A stretch of DNA of 64,000 nucleotides from an uncultured Maribacter sp. (lineage in GTDB: Bacteria; Bacteroidota; Bacteroidia; Flavobacteriales; Flavobacteriaceae): assembly GCF_947495965.1 (NCBI RefSeq), contig NZ_CANMBB010000011.1:1-64000 (forward strand). The letters are read 5' to 3'. The position numbers were made by a program, and so were the translations under genes. Shown piece after piece: positions 7,753-17,398 of this stretch (its first letter is position 1; each line of letters opens with the position of its first letter). The notes under the pieces are model-generated. The model did not search any database. It was not told where the DNA came from and worked only from the letters and a program-made list of their open reading frames with translations.

Positions 7753-9420
7753 ATGCTAAAAAAGCTTCCTAAATTACTAGTTATTTTATTAGCTAGCCTT
7801 CTTATTTTAAACTTATTACAGGCATATTTTACGGAGCTTATTTATGACGAAGCTTATTATTGGCACTATGCACAAGATATGGCTTGGGGTTACTTTGATC
7901 ACCCTCCAATGGTAGCTTTTCTTATTAAAATTAGTAGTTTTTTCTTTGATGGTGAGCTTGGGGTTCGTTTTATGAGTTGTATTCTCTCTATTGGTTCTAT
8001 AATTATATTATGGCTTTTAATAGATAACCCTAAAAAAAGAGAGCATATACTTCCTTTTTTCACCTTTGCCTTTTCCCTAACACTATTAAACGCATATGGT
8101 TTTTTTACATTACCAGATACGCCACTTGTATTTTTTACTTGTGTTTTTCTTTTAGTTTACAAACACTTTATAAAAAATCCTAACTACTACAAAGCCATGA
8201 TTTTAGGGGTTATTATTGCCGCTTTAATGTATAGTAAATACCATGCTTTCTTGGTTATTTTCTTTATAATTTTATCTAATTTAAAATTAGCTTTAAATAA
8301 ATACGCATGGATTGCCGTAGGTATAGCTTTAGTATGTTACACACCACATTTTATATGGCTATATGAACACGAATTTGTTTCTATAAAATATCATTTGTAT
8401 GAACGCCCAAATGGCGCTTATAATTTTGAAAAATATACTGTTGGCTTCTTCATTAATTTAGTAGCCGTATTGGGCTTTACTTTCCCGTGGGTATACAAAG
8501 CCTTGTATAAAACCAAAGCAACAGACCTTTTTATAAAGGCTTTACTATACCTAACTTATGGCTTTATTATATTTTTCTTTATTTCTAGTTTTAATAGAAG
8601 AATACAAACCCAATGGGTTATAATAATATCTATACCATTATTTATACTAGCATATAATTATATGCTAACTAACAAAAATGCATTAAAATGGATTTATAGA
8701 ACAGCTATCATAAATACCATTGTTTTAGTTATTCTAAGAATAGGTTTAATTTACAAGCCACTTTTTCCTATCTATTATGAAACTCATGGAAATAAGTTAT
8801 GGGTTAACAACTTACATTCTCAAATAGGCGATACTCCTGTAGTTTTTGAAAATTCTTACAGAACCACGCCTATGTATGCTTTTTACACTGGAGGTAATAC
8901 CTATTCTTTAAATAATATATATTATCGACAAAACCAATACACTATTGATAAGACAGAAGAAACGGTTCAAAACAAGAAAGTACTTTACGTTACTAATTAC
9001 CATAAAAAAGGGGACATAAAATACAAGCGCATAGATGGTACCTTTTTGTACGGTAATTTTATCGAAAATTTTGAATCTTATAGAAAACTTAAGTGCAGTA
9101 TAAAAGAAGACATAGAAACACTTAATACTACCAAAGAATACACCCTACAAGTATACAACCCATATGATAAAGCAGTACCTCTTAAAAAATTAAAATTTTC
9201 TGTAGTATACTTAGATAAATACAAAAAAGTAAAAGATTTAATTTCTATTACACCAACTACATTAAAAGAAAATATTTTAACTTTAAATGCCAAAGACACT
9301 ACCAACTTTAAGATAAAACTACCTAAATCTAAAATGGAAAAGCCAAGTTACTTTAAAATAAGTATCTCAGAAAATGGTTTTATTCCTGGATTAAATGGCT
9401 CAAATATAAAATTACACTAA
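7753..9420 (+). CDS. Membrane glycosyltransferase, GT39/ArnT-like
   Basis: The 555-residue protein has about ten membrane helices in its first 340 residues, then a soluble beta-rich C-terminal region. The first loop carries the Asp-Glu pair of GT-C enzymes (Asp32-Glu33 in IYDEAYYW) and YFDHPPM at 48-53, the signature of the PMT/ArnT (GT39, GT83) group. Such enzymes transfer a sugar from a polyprenyl-phosphate donor to a lipid or protein on the outer face of the inner membrane. The divergent polyprenol-phosphate-sugar synthase supports this. The stop codon shares a base with the next gene's start. Confidence 0.85.
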   Translation: MLKKLPKLLVILLASLLILNLLQAYFTELIYDEAYYWHYAQDMAWGYFDHPPMVAFLIKISSFFFDGELGVRFMSCILSIGSIIILWLLIDNPKKREHILPFFTFAFSLTLLNAYGFFTLPDTPLVFFTCVFLLVYKHFIKNPNYYKAMILGVIIAALMYSKYHAFLVIFFIILSNLKLALNKYAWIAVGIALVCYTPHFIWLYEHEFVSIKYHLYERPNGAYNFEKYTVGFFINLVAVLGFTFPWVYKALYKTKATDLFIKALLYLTYGFIIFFFISSFNRRIQTQWVIIISIPLFILAYNYMLTNKNALKWIYRTAIINTIVLVILRIGLIYKPLFPIYYETHGNKLWVNNLHSQIGDTPVVFENSYRTTPMYAFYTGGNTYSLNNIYYRQNQYTIDKTEETVQNKKVLYVTNYHKKGDIKYKRIDGTFLYGNFIENFESYRKLKCSIKEDIETLNTTKEYTLQVYNPYDKAVPLKKLKFSVVYLDKYKKVKDLISITPTTLKENILTLNAKDTTNFKIKLPKSKMEKPSYFKISISENGFIPGLNGSNIKLH

Positions 9421-10070
9421 TGGAGCCTATTTTTAGAACAACTGGAACTTTAGACTGGATTACTATTCTACTTTTTAGTAGTTTACTATTTATTATTATA
9501 GCTAAAAGTCTGTTTTATACTAGATTTTTAAATTATATAATTCTTCCTTTTAATAACAAATACATTTTCATGTATAATAAAAAGGAAAAATTAATGAACT
9601 GGTTTAATGTCTTTTTTACATTATTTCAAATTATAAATTTTTCACTTTTTTTGTTTTTTGCATGGTGTATTATATCGCAACCGCATCCGGACCAAAAAAT
9701 ATTTGGCTATTTTATAATACTAGGAACAGTAGTATTATTTCAAATTATAAAATTTATCTTACAAATTGGAAATGGCTTTATATTTAGTAATATTAAACTC
9801 TTTTCTGAATTAGTTTTTAAGAAAATTTCTTACTTAAATTATAGCGCAATACTTATGTTTATTGCTAACATAATCCTTTGTTATATTCTAAAAGAATCTA
9901 AAACAGTAGTATATATAACTGTAGTTTTAATACTAATAATTAATGGTATTGGCTGGATTACAGTACTAAAGAACCATCAAAAATTTATTACCCACAATTT
10001 TTTCTATTTTATTTTGTACCTTTGCGCACTCGAAATTGCACCCTTCGTGATTATGGGAAGCCTACTATAA
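9420..10070 (+). CDS. DUF4271 membrane protein
   Basis: The 216-residue product is an integral membrane protein with six or so hydrophobic segments and few charged residues. It fits the DUF4271 family, which in Flavobacteriaceae habitually precedes hemD as it does here. Its ATG overlaps the last base of the glycosyltransferase stop codon, and hemD starts 13 bases after its end. The overlap and spacing show an operon 7753-10830. The molecular role is not known. Confidence 0.85.
   Translation: MEPIFRTTGTLDWITILLFSSLLFIIIAKSLFYTRFLNYIILPFNNKYIFMYNKKEKLMNWFNVFFTLFQIINFSLFLFFAWCIISQPHPDQKIFGYFIILGTVVLFQIIKFILQIGNGFIFSNIKLFSELVFKKISYLNYSAILMFIANIILCYILKESKTVVYITVVLILIINGIGWITVLKNHQKFITHNFFYFILYLCALEIAPFVIMGSLL
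10017..10024 (+). promoter_or_regulatory. Internal -7 promoter element for hemD
   Basis: TACCTTTG, an exact TAnnTTTG match, lies within the end of the DUF4271 gene, 59 bases before the hemD ATG. It could give hemD independent transcription with a leader of about 50 bases. Confidence 0.4.
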
Positions 10071-10083
10071 AATAGTATAATGT

Positions 10084-10830
10084 ATGAAAGTAAAAACGAT
10101 TTTGGTATCTCAGCCAGAACCAAAAATGGAAAACTCTCCATATTCTAGACTTATCGACAAAGAAAAGGTTAAAGTTGACTTTAGACCTTTTATTCATGTA
10201 GAAGGAGTAAACGCCAAAAATGTACGTCAACAAAAAATAGACTTACACAAGTATTCTGCTATTATTCTTACAAGTAGAAATGCTGTAGATCATTTTTTTA
10301 GAATTGCAGAAGAAATGCGTTTTAAAGTACCAGACAGCATGAAATATTTTTGCCAGTCTGAAGCTGTTGCTTATTATTTGCAAAAATATGTAGTTTATAG
10401 AAAACGTAAAATATATGTAGGTAAAAGAAATTTTGATGAATTAGTTACTTTATTTAAAAAATATAAAGACGAGAAATTTTTATTACCATCGTCAGACGTT
10501 TTAAAGCCTATTGTTCCTGAAACATTAGATAAACTAGGTATACAGTGGACACGTGGTATATTTTATAAGACTGTAATTAGTGATTTATCAGATTTAAGAA
10601 ATGTTTACTATGACATTCTGGTCTTTTTTAGTCCGTCTGGAATAGAGTCTTTATTACAGAATTTTCCTGACTTTGAGCAAAATGAAACGCGTATAGCTGT
10701 TTTTGGTAATTCTACCGTAACTGCTGCTAACGGCGCTGGTTTACGTATAGACATTAAAGCACCAACACCAGATACACCGTCTATGACAATGGCATTGCAG
10801 AAGTATATTAATGATGTTAATAAAAAATAA
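10084..10830 (+). CDS. hemD: Uroporphyrinogen-III synthase
   Basis: The 248-residue protein fits HemD, which inverts and closes hydroxymethylbilane to uroporphyrinogen III for heme. Family features are the bilobed pattern, with AIILTSRNAVDHFF at about 59-72, an FLLPSSD segment at the second-lobe start, FFSPSGIES, and AVFGNSTVTAA near the end. HemD is weakly conserved, so the call rests on these motifs and on the DUF4271-hemD order typical of the family. A strong terminator follows. Confidence 0.9.
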   Translation: MKVKTILVSQPEPKMENSPYSRLIDKEKVKVDFRPFIHVEGVNAKNVRQQKIDLHKYSAIILTSRNAVDHFFRIAEEMRFKVPDSMKYFCQSEAVAYYLQKYVVYRKRKIYVGKRNFDELVTLFKKYKDEKFLLPSSDVLKPIVPETLDKLGIQWTRGIFYKTVISDLSDLRNVYYDILVFFSPSGIESLLQNFPDFEQNETRIAVFGNSTVTAANGAGLRIDIKAPTPDTPSMTMALQKYINDVNKK

Positions 10831-10875
10831 ATTAGTTCCTATTTTATTTTTTAGGAAACTGGAAACTATAAATAA

Positions 10876-10909
10876 CAAAAAAACCCTGAGAAAATTCTCA
10901 GGGTTTTTT
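10876..10909. terminator. Bidirectional terminator between hemD and pckA
   Basis: CCCTGAGAA-AA-TTCTCAGGG at 10884-10903 is a perfect 9-bp stem flanked by A-runs on the left and T-runs on the right. It serves the convergent genes hemD (+) and pckA (-). Confidence 0.9.
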
Positions 10910-10915
10910 ACTTTT

Positions 10916-12532
10916 CTAAAATGCATATCGTTGTGGTCCACCACGCCTTATCTCTTCACTTGCATAAGATTCAAACTTTTCAAAATTCTTTCTAAATGCA
11001 TTAGATAATTTAAATGCCGTTTTATAATATTTATCATCATCATTCCATGTAGTTCTTGGGCTTAACACTTCTGTTGGGACCCCAGGACAAAACCTTGGTT
11101 GTGCCACCCCAAAAACAGAATGTATATGGTACGTATCATACGAATAGGAACCTAAATCTCCATTTAGAGCAGCATGTATCATAGCACGTGTATATTTTAA
11201 TTTCATACGTGTACCAACACCGTAAGGACCTCCTGTCCAACCTGTATTTACTAACCAAACATTTACTCCAGCATCTTTCATTTTTTTACTTAACATCTCT
11301 GCATATTCTGTAGGGTGCAATGGCATGAATGGCGCTCCAAAACAAGCCGAAAAAGATGGTTGTGGTTCTACAACGCCAGCCTCTGTACCTGCTACTTTAG
11401 CAGTATAACCAGAAATAAAATGATATGCAGCTTGGTTAGGTGTAAGTTTAGATATTGGAGGTAAAACTCCAAACGCATCTGCTGTTAAAAAGAAAATGTT
11501 TTTAGGATTATGTCCAATAGAAGGTTGCCTTACATTTTCTATATGATATAATGGGTAACTAACTCTAGTATTTTGTGTAATACTAATATCAGAGAAATCT
11601 ACTTCTCCTTCATCGTCCATTATAACATTCTCTAGAATTGCTCCTTTTTTTATAGCTCCAAAAATCTCTGGTTCATTTTCGCCAGATAGGTTAATTACTT
11701 TAGCATAGCAACCTCCTTCAAAATTAAAAACTGCATTTTCATTATTCCAACCATGCTCATCGTCTCCAATTAATTTTCTAGTAGGATCTGTAGATAATGT
11801 TGTTTTGCCTGTTCCAGATAAACCAAAGAATATAGCAGTATCGCCGTCTTTTCCAACATTAGAAGAGCAATGCATTGGTAACGTATTTTTTTGTACAGGT
11901 AAAATAAAATTTAATGCAGAAAAAATTCCTTTTTTAATTTCTCCAGTATATCCTGTTCCTCCAATTAAAGCTATTTTTTTTGTAAAATTTAAAATAGCAA
12001 AATTATGCTGTCTTGTTCCATCTACATTTGCTACTGCCATAAAACCAGGCGCATTAATAACAGTCCACTCAGGGTCAAAATTCTTAAGCTCTTCAGAGGT
12101 AGGTCTAATAAACATATTATATGCAAACATGTTAGACCACGGGTACTCATTAATAACCCTTATATTCATTCTATAATTAATATCTGCACAAGCATAACAA
12201 TCACGAACATAAAGCTCTTTTTCATTTAAATAGGAAATAACTTTATCATGTAATTTATCAAAAGCATCTGGTTCAAATGGGATGTTTATATCTCCCCACC
12301 AAATTTTATCTTTTGTAATAGCATCCTTTACAATAAAACGATCTTTTGGAGACCTTCCTGTAAACTCGCCAGTATTAATTGCCAAAGCTCCGCTAGAAGC
12401 TTCTACTCCTAATCCTTTCTCTAAAGTAATGGCATGTAATTCATCCGCAGAAAGTTGATAGTTAAAATTGTCATGATTGATTCCATATTTTTTCAACGAA
12501 ATCGTTTTCGTAAACTGCCTAATTTTATCCAT
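10916..12532 (-). CDS. pckA: Phosphoenolpyruvate carboxykinase (ATP)
   Basis: The 538-residue enzyme interconverts oxaloacetate and phosphoenolpyruvate with ATP in gluconeogenesis. It has the ATP-type kinase loop GLSGTGKTTLS at residues 237-247, the metal-binding GDDEHGW at 256-262 and TGRSPKDRF at 58-66 for the substrate site. Length matches ATP-dependent PckA (about 530-540 residues). It has its own promoter, with both elements visible upstream, and a shared terminator downstream, so it is monocistronic. Confidence 0.97.
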   Translation of the reverse strand: MDKIRQFTKTISLKKYGINHDNFNYQLSADELHAITLEKGLGVEASSGALAINTGEFTGRSPKDRFIVKDAITKDKIWWGDINIPFEPDAFDKLHDKVISYLNEKELYVRDCYACADINYRMNIRVINEYPWSNMFAYNMFIRPTSEELKNFDPEWTVINAPGFMAVANVDGTRQHNFAILNFTKKIALIGGTGYTGEIKKGIFSALNFILPVQKNTLPMHCSSNVGKDGDTAIFFGLSGTGKTTLSTDPTRKLIGDDEHGWNNENAVFNFEGGCYAKVINLSGENEPEIFGAIKKGAILENVIMDDEGEVDFSDISITQNTRVSYPLYHIENVRQPSIGHNPKNIFFLTADAFGVLPPISKLTPNQAAYHFISGYTAKVAGTEAGVVEPQPSFSACFGAPFMPLHPTEYAEMLSKKMKDAGVNVWLVNTGWTGGPYGVGTRMKLKYTRAMIHAALNGDLGSYSYDTYHIHSVFGVAQPRFCPGVPTEVLSPRTTWNDDDKYYKTAFKLSNAFRKNFEKFESYASEEIRRGGPQRYAF

Positions 12533-12552
12533 GTAAATTTTAATTTAGGGTA

Positions 12553-12583
12553 CAAACATATATAAATTTTACGCCCTCCCCAA
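12553..12583 (-). promoter_or_regulatory. pckA promoter, -33 and -7 elements
   Basis: Read on the minus strand: TTG (12583-12581), a 20-base spacer, then TATGTTTG (12560-12553). Both match the Bacteroidota sigma-factor consensus TTG-N19-TAnnTTTG. The start codon follows about 20 bases downstream. Confidence 0.65.
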
Positions 12584-12608
12584 TATAAAAGCTAATTAAT
12601 TAGACAAA

Positions 12609-12986
12609 TTACTTAAATGTTCGATAGCCTAATACTACCCATCCCAAAATTAAAATTGTACCGCCAATAGGGGTTAAAAGGGCAATAGTTTTAAAATTAA
12701 AACCTGTAAGGCTATTTGTAGCTAGTAAATAAATAGAAAAAGAGAAAAAAATAATTCCTACAGTTAATAGATAATAAACTAGCTTTTTTCTTTCTTCTTT
12801 AATCTGAGAACTAGTGCTCAAAAATAATAACAGTAAAGCATGATACATTTGATAACGAACCCCTGTCTCAAAACTTTGTAAACTATCTACACTTAATACT
12901 TTTTCTAAAGCATGTGCTCCAAAGGCTCCTAATATAACAGCAAGAACTCCTAATAGAATCCCAGTACCAAAAATTGTTTTGTTCAT
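12609..12986 (-). CDS. DUF423 family small membrane protein
   Basis: The 125-residue protein has four hydrophobic segments. Its start, with LGVLAVILGAFGAHAL near residues 12-27, and the following SFETGVRYQMYHALLLL match the DUF423 (YgdD-like) family of inner-membrane proteins of unknown function. The end has the expected PIGGTILILGWVVLGY. It is head-to-head with the saccharopine dehydrogenase family gene, whose promoter must lie in the 82 bases between. Confidence 0.88.
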   Translation of the reverse strand: MNKTIFGTGILLGVLAVILGAFGAHALEKVLSVDSLQSFETGVRYQMYHALLLLFLSTSSQIKEERKKLVYYLLTVGIIFFSFSIYLLATNSLTGFNFKTIALLTPIGGTILILGWVVLGYRTFK

Positions 12987-13068
12987 AACTTATTTTATTG
13001 TTATTTTCACATTTGTAACAATTATATATTATAATATTTGTCTACTTAGACACAAAAGTACAAAAACC

Positions 13069-14427
13069 ATGTTGCGAAAAATACTTATTGTAGGTGCTGG
13101 TAAATCTACATCCTACTTAATAAACTACTTTTTAGAAAAATCCGAATCCGAAAAATTACATATTACCATTGGGGACATTAACCCTAAAGCAATTTCTGAA
13201 AAATTCGCTACGCATGCTGCTTGTACTATTTTAAAGTTAGATGTTTTTAATGATGAGGAAAGGCAAAAAGCTATTAACAATAGTACTATAGTTGTGTCCA
13301 TGCTACCTGCACGTTTTCATATACTAGTTGCTCAAGATTGCATTACCTATTCTAAACACTTAATTACTGCATCTTATGTAAGTGACGAAATAAAGTCCTT
13401 AGATAAACAAGCCAAAGAAAAAGGCCTTGTTTTTATGAATGAAATTGGCTTAGACCCAGGTATAGATCATATGAGTGCTATGCAATTGTTAGACTCTATT
13501 AGGAATAAAGGTGGCAAAATTTTACTTTTTGAATCTTTTACAGGTGGCTTAGTAGCCGCAGAAAGTGATACTAATTTATGGAACTATAAATTTACTTGGA
13601 ACCCTAGAAATGTTGTACTAGCAGGACAAGGCGGTGCAGCACAATTTATTCAAGAAGGAACGTATAAATATATTCCCTATCAAAAATTATTTAGAAGAAC
13701 AGAATTTTTTAATATTCCTGGATACGGACAGTTTGAAGGATATGCCAATAGAGATTCTTTAAACTATAGAGAAGCATATGGTTTACATGATGTATTAACA
13801 TTATATAGAGGAACATTACGTAAAGTAGGCTTTTCTAAAGCTTGGGATATCTTTGTACAACTGGGAATGACAGATGATAGTTATACCATTGAAAATTCTT
13901 TAGGTATGCGCTATAGAGAATTTGTAAATTTATTTTTACCATACTCCCCAACAGACTCTGTAGAACTAAAATTACGTCATTATTTAAATATTGATCAAGA
14001 TGATATTATTTGGAGTAAGCTTATTGAATTAGACTTATTTAATGCCAACAAAAAAATAGCTCTTGAAAATGCAACTCCTGCCCAAATACTACAAGAAATA
14101 TTAGAAGCAAGTTGGTCTTTAAATGAAGACGATAAAGATATGATTATCATGTATCATAAAATTGGATATGAGCAAGATGGTAAAAAATATCAAATTGATG
14201 CAAATATGGTGGTAATAGGGGAAAATAGAACTTATACTGCCATGGCAAAAACTGTTGGATTGCCAGCTGCTATAGCAACCTTATTAGTTTTAAATGAAAA
14301 AATAACCACTCCAGGAGTTCAAATACCGCTTACCAAAGAGGTGTATACTCCTATTTTAAAAGAATTAGAAAACTACGGAATATTATTTACAGAACAACAA
14401 GTTCCTTACGTTGGCTACAATGTATAA
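13069..14427 (+). CDS. Saccharopine dehydrogenase family protein
   Basis: The 452-residue protein has an N-terminal Rossmann motif (VGAGKST, residues 7-13) and matches the saccharopine dehydrogenase C/N family: NEIGLDPGIDHMSAM at about 121-135, WNPRNVVLAGQGGA and GYANRDSLNYREAYGL. Eukaryotic saccharopine dehydrogenases act in lysine metabolism; bacterial members also reduce or oxidise lysine or carboxynorspermidine, so the substrate is open. The ATG at 13069 is used; 30 extra upstream codons would be hydrophobic and overlap the DUF423 promoter. An Lrp/AsnC regulator follows 61 bases downstream. Confidence 0.88.
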   Translation: MLRKILIVGAGKSTSYLINYFLEKSESEKLHITIGDINPKAISEKFATHAACTILKLDVFNDEERQKAINNSTIVVSMLPARFHILVAQDCITYSKHLITASYVSDEIKSLDKQAKEKGLVFMNEIGLDPGIDHMSAMQLLDSIRNKGGKILLFESFTGGLVAAESDTNLWNYKFTWNPRNVVLAGQGGAAQFIQEGTYKYIPYQKLFRRTEFFNIPGYGQFEGYANRDSLNYREAYGLHDVLTLYRGTLRKVGFSKAWDIFVQLGMTDDSYTIENSLGMRYREFVNLFLPYSPTDSVELKLRHYLNIDQDDIIWSKLIELDLFNANKKIALENATPAQILQEILEASWSLNEDDKDMIIMYHKIGYEQDGKKYQIDANMVVIGENRTYTAMAKTVGLPAAIATLLVLNEKITTPGVQIPLTKEVYTPILKELENYGILFTEQQVPYVGYNV

Positions 14428-14488
14428 AGCCAAAAGTTATTATGTGTTAGCTTTTCTTTACTTTTACTAGATATTTGAAACTACTTTT

Positions 14489-14959
14489 ATGAAATCTACT
14501 GATAAAAATGTTAAAATAGATGGAATAGACAAGAAAATTCTAAGATTTTTAATGTCTGATGCAAGAAAACCTGTCTTAGAAATTGCAAGAAGCATAGGCA
14601 TTTCTGGTGCTGCTATTCATCAACGTTTACGAAAATTAGAGTCCTCAGGACTTTTAGCCGGTTCTAAATTTATTATAAACCCAAAAGTAATGGGCTATAC
14701 CACTATGGCTTATATTGGTATTTACTTAGATAAAGCAATGAGCAACCCTATTGCTGTAAAACAGCTAGAGAAAATTCCAGAAGTTTTAGAATGCCATTAC
14801 ACTACAGGAAACTGGTCTATCTTAATTAAGATACTTTGCAGAGATAATGAACATTTAATGAATGTATTAAACAAAGATATACAGCAAATAGAAGGTGTCT
14901 CTAGAACAGAAACATTTATCTCATTAAATCAACAAATAGACAGACAAATTACCATATAA
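14489..14959 (+). CDS. Lrp/AsnC family transcriptional regulator
   Basis: The 156-residue protein has an N-terminal winged helix-turn-helix (about residues 12-60: DGIDKKILRFLMSDAR, then ISGAAIHQRLRKLESSGL). The C-terminal ligand-binding RAM domain (about 70-150) carries GYTTMAYIGIYL and the typical VLECHYTTGNWSILIKI. These regulators sense amino acids and often control neighbouring amino-acid enzymes. Candidate targets are the saccharopine dehydrogenase family gene just before it and alanine dehydrogenase 0.9 kb downstream, whose upstream region has phased repeats. Confidence 0.93.
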   Translation: MKSTDKNVKIDGIDKKILRFLMSDARKPVLEIARSIGISGAAIHQRLRKLESSGLLAGSKFIINPKVMGYTTMAYIGIYLDKAMSNPIAVKQLEKIPEVLECHYTTGNWSILIKILCRDNEHLMNVLNKDIQQIEGVSRTETFISLNQQIDRQITI

Positions 14960-14960
14960 A

Positions 14961-14990
14961 AAAGCCTCCAAACTGGAGGCTCATATTTTT
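14961..14990. terminator. Terminator after the Lrp/AsnC gene
   Basis: GCCTCCA-AAC-TGGAGGC at 14964-14980 is a perfect 7-bp stem with an A-run before it and a T-rich stretch (TTTTTTA, 14986-14991) after it. It lies between convergent genes and could act in both directions. Confidence 0.8.
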
Positions 14991-15007
14991 TATTACATCA
15001 AGCTTTA

Positions 15008-15706
15008 TTAATCTCTACTTGCTACTCGCATAGCAAAATATAACAAAGTTGCCAACGCTCCAATAGCTGCAACTAAATAGGTTCTAGCTGCCCATTTAAG
15101 TGCATCCTCTGCTCCAGCATATTCTTCTTGACTTACCATATTTTTATTCTTTAACCAGGCCAACGCACGGTTACTAGCATCATACTCTACAGGAAGGGTT
15201 ACAAAGCTAAATAATGTTCCTATTCCATATAATGCAACACCAACCCATGCTATAGTACCCCCAATAGCTGTAGTACTCATAAGAGCCATTCCTCCAAAAA
15301 TTACCCACATAGAAAATCTAGAAGTAATATTTAAAACTGGAACTAATTTAGAGCGCATTTGTAACCAACTATAAGCTGTTGCATGTTGTACAGCATGCCC
15401 AACTTCATGTGCTGCTACAGCAGCCGCAGATGCATTACGTTGTGCATACACTCCTTCACTTAAATTAACTGTTTTATTTGCTGGGTTATAGTGATCTGTT
15501 AACATCCCTGGAGTAGAAATAACTTTTACGTCTGTAATACCGTGATCAGCAAGCATTTTTTCTGCAATTTCTGCACCGCTTAAACCATTACGTAAATATA
15601 CTTGAGAATACTTTTTAAATTTACTTTTAAGACGGTTACTAACAAACATACTAAAAAGCCCAAAAGCTCCAGCAATTATTATATAACCTATATCAAATCC
15701 AAACAT
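15008..15706 (-). CDS. Membrane zinc metallopeptidase (YugP-like)
   Basis: The 232-residue protein belongs to the YugP-type neutral zinc metallopeptidases. The HEVGHAVQH motif is at residues 100-108, with His100 and His104 as metal ligands and Glu101 as catalytic base. The conserved VNLSEGVY and the downstream LPVEYDASNRAL around 175 are also present. Membrane segments lie at about 6-22, 125-145, 148-168 and 212-228. It is expected in the inner membrane with a cytoplasmic-face protease site. Substrates are unknown. It is monocistronic. Confidence 0.92.
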   Translation of the reverse strand: MFGFDIGYIIIAGAFGLFSMFVSNRLKSKFKKYSQVYLRNGLSGAEIAEKMLADHGITDVKVISTPGMLTDHYNPANKTVNLSEGVYAQRNASAAAVAAHEVGHAVQHATAYSWLQMRSKLVPVLNITSRFSMWVIFGGMALMSTTAIGGTIAWVGVALYGIGTLFSFVTLPVEYDASNRALAWLKNKNMVSQEEYAGAEDALKWAARTYLVAAIGALATLLYFAMRVASRD

Positions 15707-15857
15707 AACTTTCTATTTTTAATTTTAAATAAATATACTAAAGAATTATTCTTACAAACAAATTCTTTTAGTAATAGAAAGCAAAAACCCCGCCAATATT
15801 CCTGAATTAGCCAAAAAGGAAAATTGACGAGGTCTCTAAAACTAACTTAATCTTAAT

Positions 15858-16958
15858 TTATACCATAGAAGATTGCCAACCAAAGGCTTCTATAATTTCT
15901 TTATATACTACTCCTCCATTTACAATATTTAGCCCTTTTTGTAGCGCTGCATTTTTAGAACTAGCCACTTCCCAGCCATCTTTTGCTAATGCTAAAACAT
16001 AAGGCAAAGTAACATTGGTAAGGGCCATTGTAGAGGTATATGGCACTGCTCCTGGCATATTTGCTACAGTATAATGCACAACGTCTTCTATTATATAAGT
16101 AGGGTCTTCATGAGTTGTAGGCCTTGTAGTTTCTACACACCCGCCTTGATCCACTGCAACATCTACAATTACAGTTCCTGGATGCATTTCTTTTAACATA
16201 TCTCTAGTTATTAGATTTGGCGCCTTAGCTCCTTTAAGCAAAACTCCTCCAATAATTAAGTCATGTGTTTTTATATGTTTTCTTATATTAAATTCATTAG
16301 AAAATTCCGTTACAACATGTGGCGGCATTACATCATTTACATAACGCAAACGTTTCATGTCTATATCTAAAATAGTGACATGCGCTCCTAAACCTGCTGC
16401 CATTTTAGCAGCTTGTATACCTACTACACCTGCTCCAAGTACCAAAACTTTGCCAGGTGCCACTCCGGGAACACCTCCTAAAAGTACTCCTTTACCCTTT
16501 ACAGGTTTTTCTAAATATTTTGCTCCTTGTTGTATTGCCATTCTACCAGCAACCTCAGACATTGGTGTTAATAATGGTAAGGTACCATCTTCATCCTCTA
16601 CTGTTTCATAAGCAATACAAATGGCCTTACTTTTTATCATAGCCTTAGTTAAGGCTTCACTAGATGCAAAATGAAAATAGGTAAATATAATTTGTCCCTC
16701 TTGTACCAATGTATATTCTTCCTCTATAGGTTCTTTTACTTTTACTATCATTTCACTCATAGCATAAACCTGACCTATAGTATCTAAAATAATAGCACCA
16801 ACTTGTTGGTAATCTTCGTTCGTAAAACCACTTCCTATTCCAGCATTAGATTGTACATAAACTGTATGGTTAGAACGAACAAGCTCAAAAACCCCTGCTG
16901 GAGTCATTCCTACACGACTCTCATTATTCTTAATTTCCTTTGGGACACCAACTATCAT
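15858..16958 (-). CDS. ald: Alanine dehydrogenase
   Basis: The 366-residue protein is an NAD-dependent alanine dehydrogenase or close AlaDH/PNT-family relative, converting L-alanine to pyruvate and ammonia. Substrate residues Arg15 (ESRVGMTP), Lys74 (VKVKEP) and His96 (YFHFA) are present. The NAD motif LGAGVVG is at 174-180 and the family VDVAVDQGG follows near 264. It has a 440-base upstream region with regularly spaced repeats, suggesting elaborate control, possibly by the nearby Lrp/AsnC protein. Confidence 0.93.
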   Translation of the reverse strand: MIVGVPKEIKNNESRVGMTPAGVFELVRSNHTVYVQSNAGIGSGFTNEDYQQVGAIILDTIGQVYAMSEMIVKVKEPIEEEYTLVQEGQIIFTYFHFASSEALTKAMIKSKAICIAYETVEDEDGTLPLLTPMSEVAGRMAIQQGAKYLEKPVKGKGVLLGGVPGVAPGKVLVLGAGVVGIQAAKMAAGLGAHVTILDIDMKRLRYVNDVMPPHVVTEFSNEFNIRKHIKTHDLIIGGVLLKGAKAPNLITRDMLKEMHPGTVIVDVAVDQGGCVETTRPTTHEDPTYIIEDVVHYTVANMPGAVPYTSTMALTNVTLPYVLALAKDGWEVASSKNAALQKGLNIVNGGVVYKEIIEAFGWQSSMV

Positions 16959-17398
16959 TTGTTACGATTTTAGTAATACTGAAGCAAATTTGTGATAAAC
17001 TTTTGAAATAAAAAAATTTTTACAACAAAATATTAGGGGTCAAAGACAAAATATATCAAATATGAAATAACAACCCCCTAATTTTTTAGGGTCAAAAATA
17101 AAAATAATATTATTTTATGAAAAAATATTGTCAATTTATAGGGGTGATGCAAAAATAAGTAAGAAATTATAATAAATGAATTGTCGAATGAGAATACTAT
17201 AAAAAGGGAGTAAAAAAGTTAAAAAAGAAGAAAAAACGGAGCGCTTTTTTTATGAAAAAAGGAATAGCACACTTGAAAAAGCAAAAGTACAAGTTGTTTT
17301 TATTCAATAATGAGAGTTTAAATACTCTGAAACTTGTCTTAAATTTTAGAAGTTATCTTTTTAACTAGAATCCGTGGTCTTGGCTCGAAACTTTTTTT
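16959..17398. other. Long intergenic region upstream of ald with phased AGGGGT repeats
   Basis: No gene is seen in these 440 bases. Three similar elements, TTAGGGGTCAAA (17033-17044), TTAGGGTCAAA (17086-17096) and ATAGGGGT (17138-17145), are spaced 53 and 52 bases apart, about five helical turns. The middle one is also half of a CCCTAA/TTAGGG hairpin (17076-17091). The right part (17160-17398) is purine-rich with no further structure I can support. On the ald strand the elements lie 75-190 bases upstream of its start, where an Lrp-type nucleoprotein complex could form. Confidence 0.5.

Noticed and set aside
12979-13068. 30 extra N-terminal codons for the saccharopine dehydrogenase family gene
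   Set aside because: They encode a hydrophobic stretch unlike the family and overlap the divergent gene start and promoter region.
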